Of a stretch of 64,000 nucleotides of DNA, positions 60,995 to 64,000 are shown piece after piece. Below the pieces are notes generated by a model that was not told the DNA's origin, did not search any database, and saw only the letters and a program-made list of their open reading frames with translations. The position numbers were made by a program, and so were the translations under genes. Source of the stretch: an uncultured Paracoccaceae bacterium (GTDB lineage Bacteria > Pseudomonadota > Alphaproteobacteria > Rhodobacterales > Rhodobacteraceae); the NCBI GenBank assembly GCA_947496535.1, contig CANMDE010000002.1, positions 682,001 through 746,000 on the forward strand, written 5' to 3'. Positions within the stretch are counted from its first letter, which is position 1; each line of letters starts with the position of its first letter.

Positions 60995-62314
60995 ATGGCA
61001 AAAATTACACTCATCGGTGCTGGATCAACGGTTTTCGCGCAGAATATTCTGGGCGACGTCCTGTCCAATCCGGAACTAGCGGATAGTGATATCGCGTTGT
61101 TCGATATCGACTCAGAGCGTCTGTCCACATCTGAAATCATGACGCGCCGGATTGGTGCGACGCTGGGGCTGAAAGATCTGCGGATCACGGCCACCACGGA
61201 TCGGCGTGCGGCCCTGAAAGGGGCGGATTTTGTTATCCTGATGATGCAGATTGGGGGTTACAAGCCTTCGACTGTGATCGATTTCGATATTCCCAAGAAG
61301 TTTGGCGTTCGCCAGACGATTGCTGACACGCTTGGTGTTGGTGGCATCTTCCGCGCCCTGCGCACCATACCTGTGGTCTTCGACGTTGCCCGTGACATGG
61401 AAGATATGTGCCCCGGCGCCTTGATGATGAATTACGTCAACCCGATGGCGATGATCACCTGGGCGATGCAGGAACAGTTTCCTGATATCGCTTATGTCGG
61501 CCTCTGCCATTCGGTTCAGGAGACATCCGAACATCTGGCCCGTCTGTTGGGCGAAGATATCGCCCAGATCGATTATGCCGCTGCCGGTATCAACCATGTG
61601 TCGTTTTTTACCCAGTTCGAAAAGCGGTTGCCGGGTGGTGGTAAGGAAGATCTTTATACCAGGTTGCGTGAGATTGCGGCCAGCGACAGCTATCCTGATG
61701 GTGACAAGGTTCGCTTTGCCGTCATGAAGCATTTCGGCCATTTTGTTACCGAAAGCAGCGAGCATTTCAGCGAATATACCCCGTGGTTTATCAAATCGAC
61801 TCGGCCTGATCTGGTGGATCAATTTCAGGTGCCCCTGGACGAATACATTACCCGTTGCGAAGACCAGATCGCCGAATGGGAGACGCTCAAGGTCGAACTG
61901 GAAGACGAAAGCGCGCCGTTGGAAGTTGAGCAATCCAATGAATACGCGGCTTCAATCATTCATGGGATGGTCACGGGTGCCAATCACAAGATTTACGGCA
62001 ATGTCCGCAATCACGGTCTGATCGAAAACTTGCCAAGTAATGCCGCGGTCGAGGTGCCTTGTCATGTGGACCGCAACGGCATCCAGCCGATCCGCGTGGG
62101 TAAGGTGAAACCGCATCTGGCGTCGATCATGCGCTGGCAGATCAATGTGCAGGAAATGACGGTGGAGGCCGCGCTGACCAACAAGCGCGATCATGTTTAC
62201 CACGCCGCGATGCTTGATCCGCATACGGCGGCGGAGCTGTCGCTCGATGAAATCCGGTCGCTTTGCGATGCGCTGATTGAAGCGCATGGCAACTACCTGC
62301 CAGCGTATCGTTAG
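60995..62314 (+). CDS. Glycoside hydrolase family 4 protein (alpha-galactosidase-like)
   Basis: A 439-residue NAD- and metal-dependent glycosidase. Rossmann N-terminus ITLIGAGSTVFAQNILGDVL; NYVNPMAMITWAM and VGLCHSVQETSEH (Cys and His of the metal site); AAGINHVSFFTQFEKR. These resemble the MelA branch of GH4, which acts on unphosphorylated alpha-galactosides, rather than the phospho-glucosidase branch. It would release galactose or galactosamine residues in the cytoplasm. It follows the SIS gene by 12 bases. Confidence 0.92.
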   Translation: MAKITLIGAGSTVFAQNILGDVLSNPELADSDIALFDIDSERLSTSEIMTRRIGATLGLKDLRITATTDRRAALKGADFVILMMQIGGYKPSTVIDFDIPKKFGVRQTIADTLGVGGIFRALRTIPVVFDVARDMEDMCPGALMMNYVNPMAMITWAMQEQFPDIAYVGLCHSVQETSEHLARLLGEDIAQIDYAAAGINHVSFFTQFEKRLPGGGKEDLYTRLREIAASDSYPDGDKVRFAVMKHFGHFVTESSEHFSEYTPWFIKSTRPDLVDQFQVPLDEYITRCEDQIAEWETLKVELEDESAPLEVEQSNEYAASIIHGMVTGANHKIYGNVRNHGLIENLPSNAAVEVPCHVDRNGIQPIRVGKVKPHLASIMRWQINVQEMTVEAALTNKRDHVYHAAMLDPHTAAELSLDEIRSLCDALIEAHGNYLPAYR

Positions 62315-62323
62315 AGGTTACTG

Positions 62324-63379
62324 ATGGCGCAAGTTTCGATCCGAAATCTGGTCAAGGATTATGGCACCATGCAGGTCATGCATGGGGTCAGCTTTGATGT
62401 CGCGGATGGAGAATTCATGGCGCTGGTCGGTCCGTCCGGCTGCGGGAAATCCACGCTTTTGCGGATGGTTGCCGGGCTGGAAGATATCACAGATGGCACG
62501 GTAGAGATCGACGGCAAAGTTGTGAATGATGCCGCGCCGAAGGAACGGGACATCGCGATGGTGTTTCAGAACTATGCGCTTTATCCGCATATGTCTGTGG
62601 CGCAAAACATGGGGTTTTCGCTTCGATTGCGCGGTGGGACCAAGGCTGATATCGCCAAGCGCGTGGCAGAAGCGGGCGAAATCCTTGGACTGACGCCATA
62701 TCTTGACCGGATGCCCGGCCAGCTTTCGGGTGGTCAGCGCCAGCGCGTCGCGATGGGCCGGGCCATCGTTCGCCAGCCATCTGTTTTTCTTTTTGACGAA
62801 CCGCTCTCAAACCTCGACGCCGCCTTGCGGGTGCAAATGCGGGCTGAAATTCGCAACCTGCATGAACGGCTAAAATCCACCTCAATCTTTGTTACCCACG
62901 ATCAGGTCGAAGCCATGACCATGGCTGACCGGATCGCTGTCCTGCGGGACGGTCATTTAGAACAGGTAGGTCCCCCACTAGACCTGTATGACCGTCCCGC
63001 AAATGCCTTCGTTGCTGGCTTCATCGGCTCTCCCGCGATGAATATCCTCCCAGGTAAAGCCAGCAACGGGCGCGTGACGCTGACCGATCAGGTCAGCGTC
63101 ACGGCGGACGGTCAAACAGATGGACCCGTACAGTGGGGCATTCGGCCAGAGCATCTGGAGCTGGTTCCAACCGGCACTGAGGGGGCTATTCCGGCCACAG
63201 TTACGGGCCTTGAAAGTACCGGTAATGCGGATTTCGTCAGCACAAAGGTCGATGGTCTGAAGCTTGACGCGCTTTTCAACGACAGACCAAAGATCAATCG
63301 TGGTGATGTCATTTCGCTGCGCCCTCGGGACGGCAAGTCGCATCTGTTTGATGTCAATGACGGGTTGAGGCTGTCATGA
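62324..63379 (+). CDS. Carbohydrate ABC transporter ATP-binding protein (UgpC type)
   Basis: A 351-residue ATPase with Walker [10 protein letters not shown] (about 36-44), signature [15 protein letters not shown], Walker [13 protein letters not shown]-loop VTHDQVEAM and a TOBE domain with WGIRPEHLELVP. GAGG precedes the ATG. Very similar in its first 200 residues to the ATPase at 514-1551, so it belongs to the same polyol/sugar subgroup. Binding protein and permeases must lie beyond the window or be shared. Confidence 0.94.
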   Translation: MAQVSIRNLVKDYGTMQVMHGVSFDVADGEFMALVGPSGCGKSTLLRMVAGLEDITDGTVEIDGKVVNDAAPKERDIAMVFQNYALYPHMSVAQNMGFSLRLRGGTKADIAKRVAEAGEILGLTPYLDRMPGQLSGGQRQRVAMGRAIVRQPSVFLFDEPLSNLDAALRVQMRAEIRNLHERLKSTSIFVTHDQVEAMTMADRIAVLRDGHLEQVGPPLDLYDRPANAFVAGFIGSPAMNILPGKASNGRVTLTDQVSVTADGQTDGPVQWGIRPEHLELVPTGTEGAIPATVTGLESTGNADFVSTKVDGLKLDALFNDRPKINRGDVISLRPRDGKSHLFDVNDGLRLS

Positions 63380-64000
63380 CGCTTTTGTTGTCAGAGTTTT
63401 GCCCCAAGCCGCGTCTTGTCACGCATGTGACTAAGATTGCAGGTCCATCTATGCCCTTTGTCGATGCCCATAATCATCTGGGTCAGTTCGGCGGTGGTTG
63501 GGACCAACGACCAGCGGCAGAGTTCTTTGACCACCTAGATGCAACGAATTGCGTTCACTACGTCGATCTTGATGGCGGCTGGGGTGAAGATATTCTTGAT
63601 GACCGGCTCAAACGCTACAAGGAAAAGGCCCCGGACCGCTACCGCGTTTTTGGGGGTGTTAACTGGGATCTTTGGGCTGAAGAAGGCGCCGCGTTTCCTG
63701 AACTGGCCGCCAAACGGCTTCGGGTGCAGGCCGCGCGCGGAGCGGAGGGGCTAAAAATCTGGAAACCCTTTGGTCTGACCGTGAAGGACGATCAAGGTAA
63801 CTTGGCCCGCGTTGACGACCCGCGTCTTGCGTCGATCTGGGACACTGCTGGCGAGCTGGGCTTGCCGGTGCTGGTTCATGTGGCTGATCCTGTCGCCTTT
63901 TTTGACCCGGTTACACCCGAAAACGAACGCTGGGACGAACTCGGTAACCACCCCGAATGGTCGTTCCCGTCACCACCATACCCAACCTTCAAAACCATTA
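63376..64000 (+). CDS. Amidohydrolase family protein, N-terminal part (3' end outside window)
   Basis: Open from an ATG that overlaps the ATPase stop (ATGA) to the window edge: 208 visible residues. FVDAHNHLGQFGG gives the metal-binding HxH of the amidohydrolase-2 (PF04909) group; EGLKIWKPFGL and PVLVHVADPVAFF follow in the expected order. Members hydrolyse or decarboxylate carboxylated rings or lactones. An N-acetyl-hexosamine deacetylase role is not supported, because NagA belongs to a different subgroup. Part of the rightward amino-sugar operon. Confidence 0.85.
   Translation, partial: MTLLLSEFCPKPRLVTHVTKIAGPSMPFVDAHNHLGQFGGGWDQRPAAEFFDHLDATNCVHYVDLDGGWGEDILDDRLKRYKEKAPDRYRVFGGVNWDLWAEEGAAFPELAAKRLRVQAARGAEGLKIWKPFGLTVKDDQGNLARVDDPRLASIWDTAGELGLPVLVHVADPVAFFDPVTPENERWDELGNHPEWSFPSPPYPTFKTI

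Noticed and set aside
1..64000. tRNA, rRNA, CRISPR arrays, prophage or intact insertion sequences
   Set aside because: None was recognised on reading both strands; a covariance-model scan would be needed to exclude a tRNA in the longer intergenic gaps.

Overview
The window looks like chromosomal DNA of a marine Rhodobacteraceae (Roseobacter-group) alphaproteobacterium. This is inferred from gene content and order: ilvE next to a MarR/OmpR pair of the petP-petR type, then a histone-deacetylase-like gene, xseB, ispA and dxs; egtB-egtD; many ABC, TRAP and TctABC importers; and GMC and class II aldolase genes. Base composition is moderately GC-rich. Two stretches are visibly more AT-rich: the small secreted protein at 1668-2312 and the glycosyltransferase at 45078-47360. 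No rRNA, tRNA, CRISPR array or complete insertion sequence was seen.

Layout. 1-1551: end of a polyol operon (mannitol-type dehydrogenase, ABC ATPase). 2477-4653: ergothioneine genes egtB and egtD. 4983-7047: an ECF sigma/anti-sigma pair divergent from two small exported proteins, with matching candidate ECF promoters on both strands. 7069-18109: a carbohydrate regulon built around a GntR/FCD repressor at 13334. An ABC importer, a Tm-1-like protein and a class II aldolase run leftward; an MBL-fold hydrolase, a HAD protein, a second class II aldolase and an FGGY kinase run rightward. The same TTGTATACAA palindrome sits in front of both arms. 18095-23725: a TctCBA importer with an acyl-CoA ligase and a ketopantoate-reductase-like protein. 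24520-29238: ETF-ubiquinone oxidoreductase, greA and small housekeeping or unknown genes. 29292-35799: a peptide ABC importer with proline iminopeptidase. 35864-45008: ubiG, a type I secretion ABC protein, ilvE, petP/petR-like regulators, a deacetylase-like gene, xseB, ispA and dxs.

45078-47360: a fused glycosyltransferase/capsule-type protein. 47506-53348: a GMC oxidoreductase divergent from a TRAP importer and an IclR regulator. 53600-56657: a translationally coupled trio of small membrane protein, PAPS-type sulfotransferase and arylsulfotransferase. 56915-64000: an amino-sugar or galactoside cluster (GatZ-like, DeoR regulator, BadF-type kinase, SIS isomerase/deaminase, GH4 glycosidase, ABC ATPase, start of an amidohydrolase), with TTGATC operator-like sites in the divergent promoter.

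Most promising for follow-up: the two-armed GntR regulon, which does not match a sugar pathway I can name; the GatZ-type protein without a visible GatY partner; the paired ECF promoters driving a 37-residue lipoprotein; the sulfotransferase trio; and a bipartite repeat present in two distant intergenic regions.
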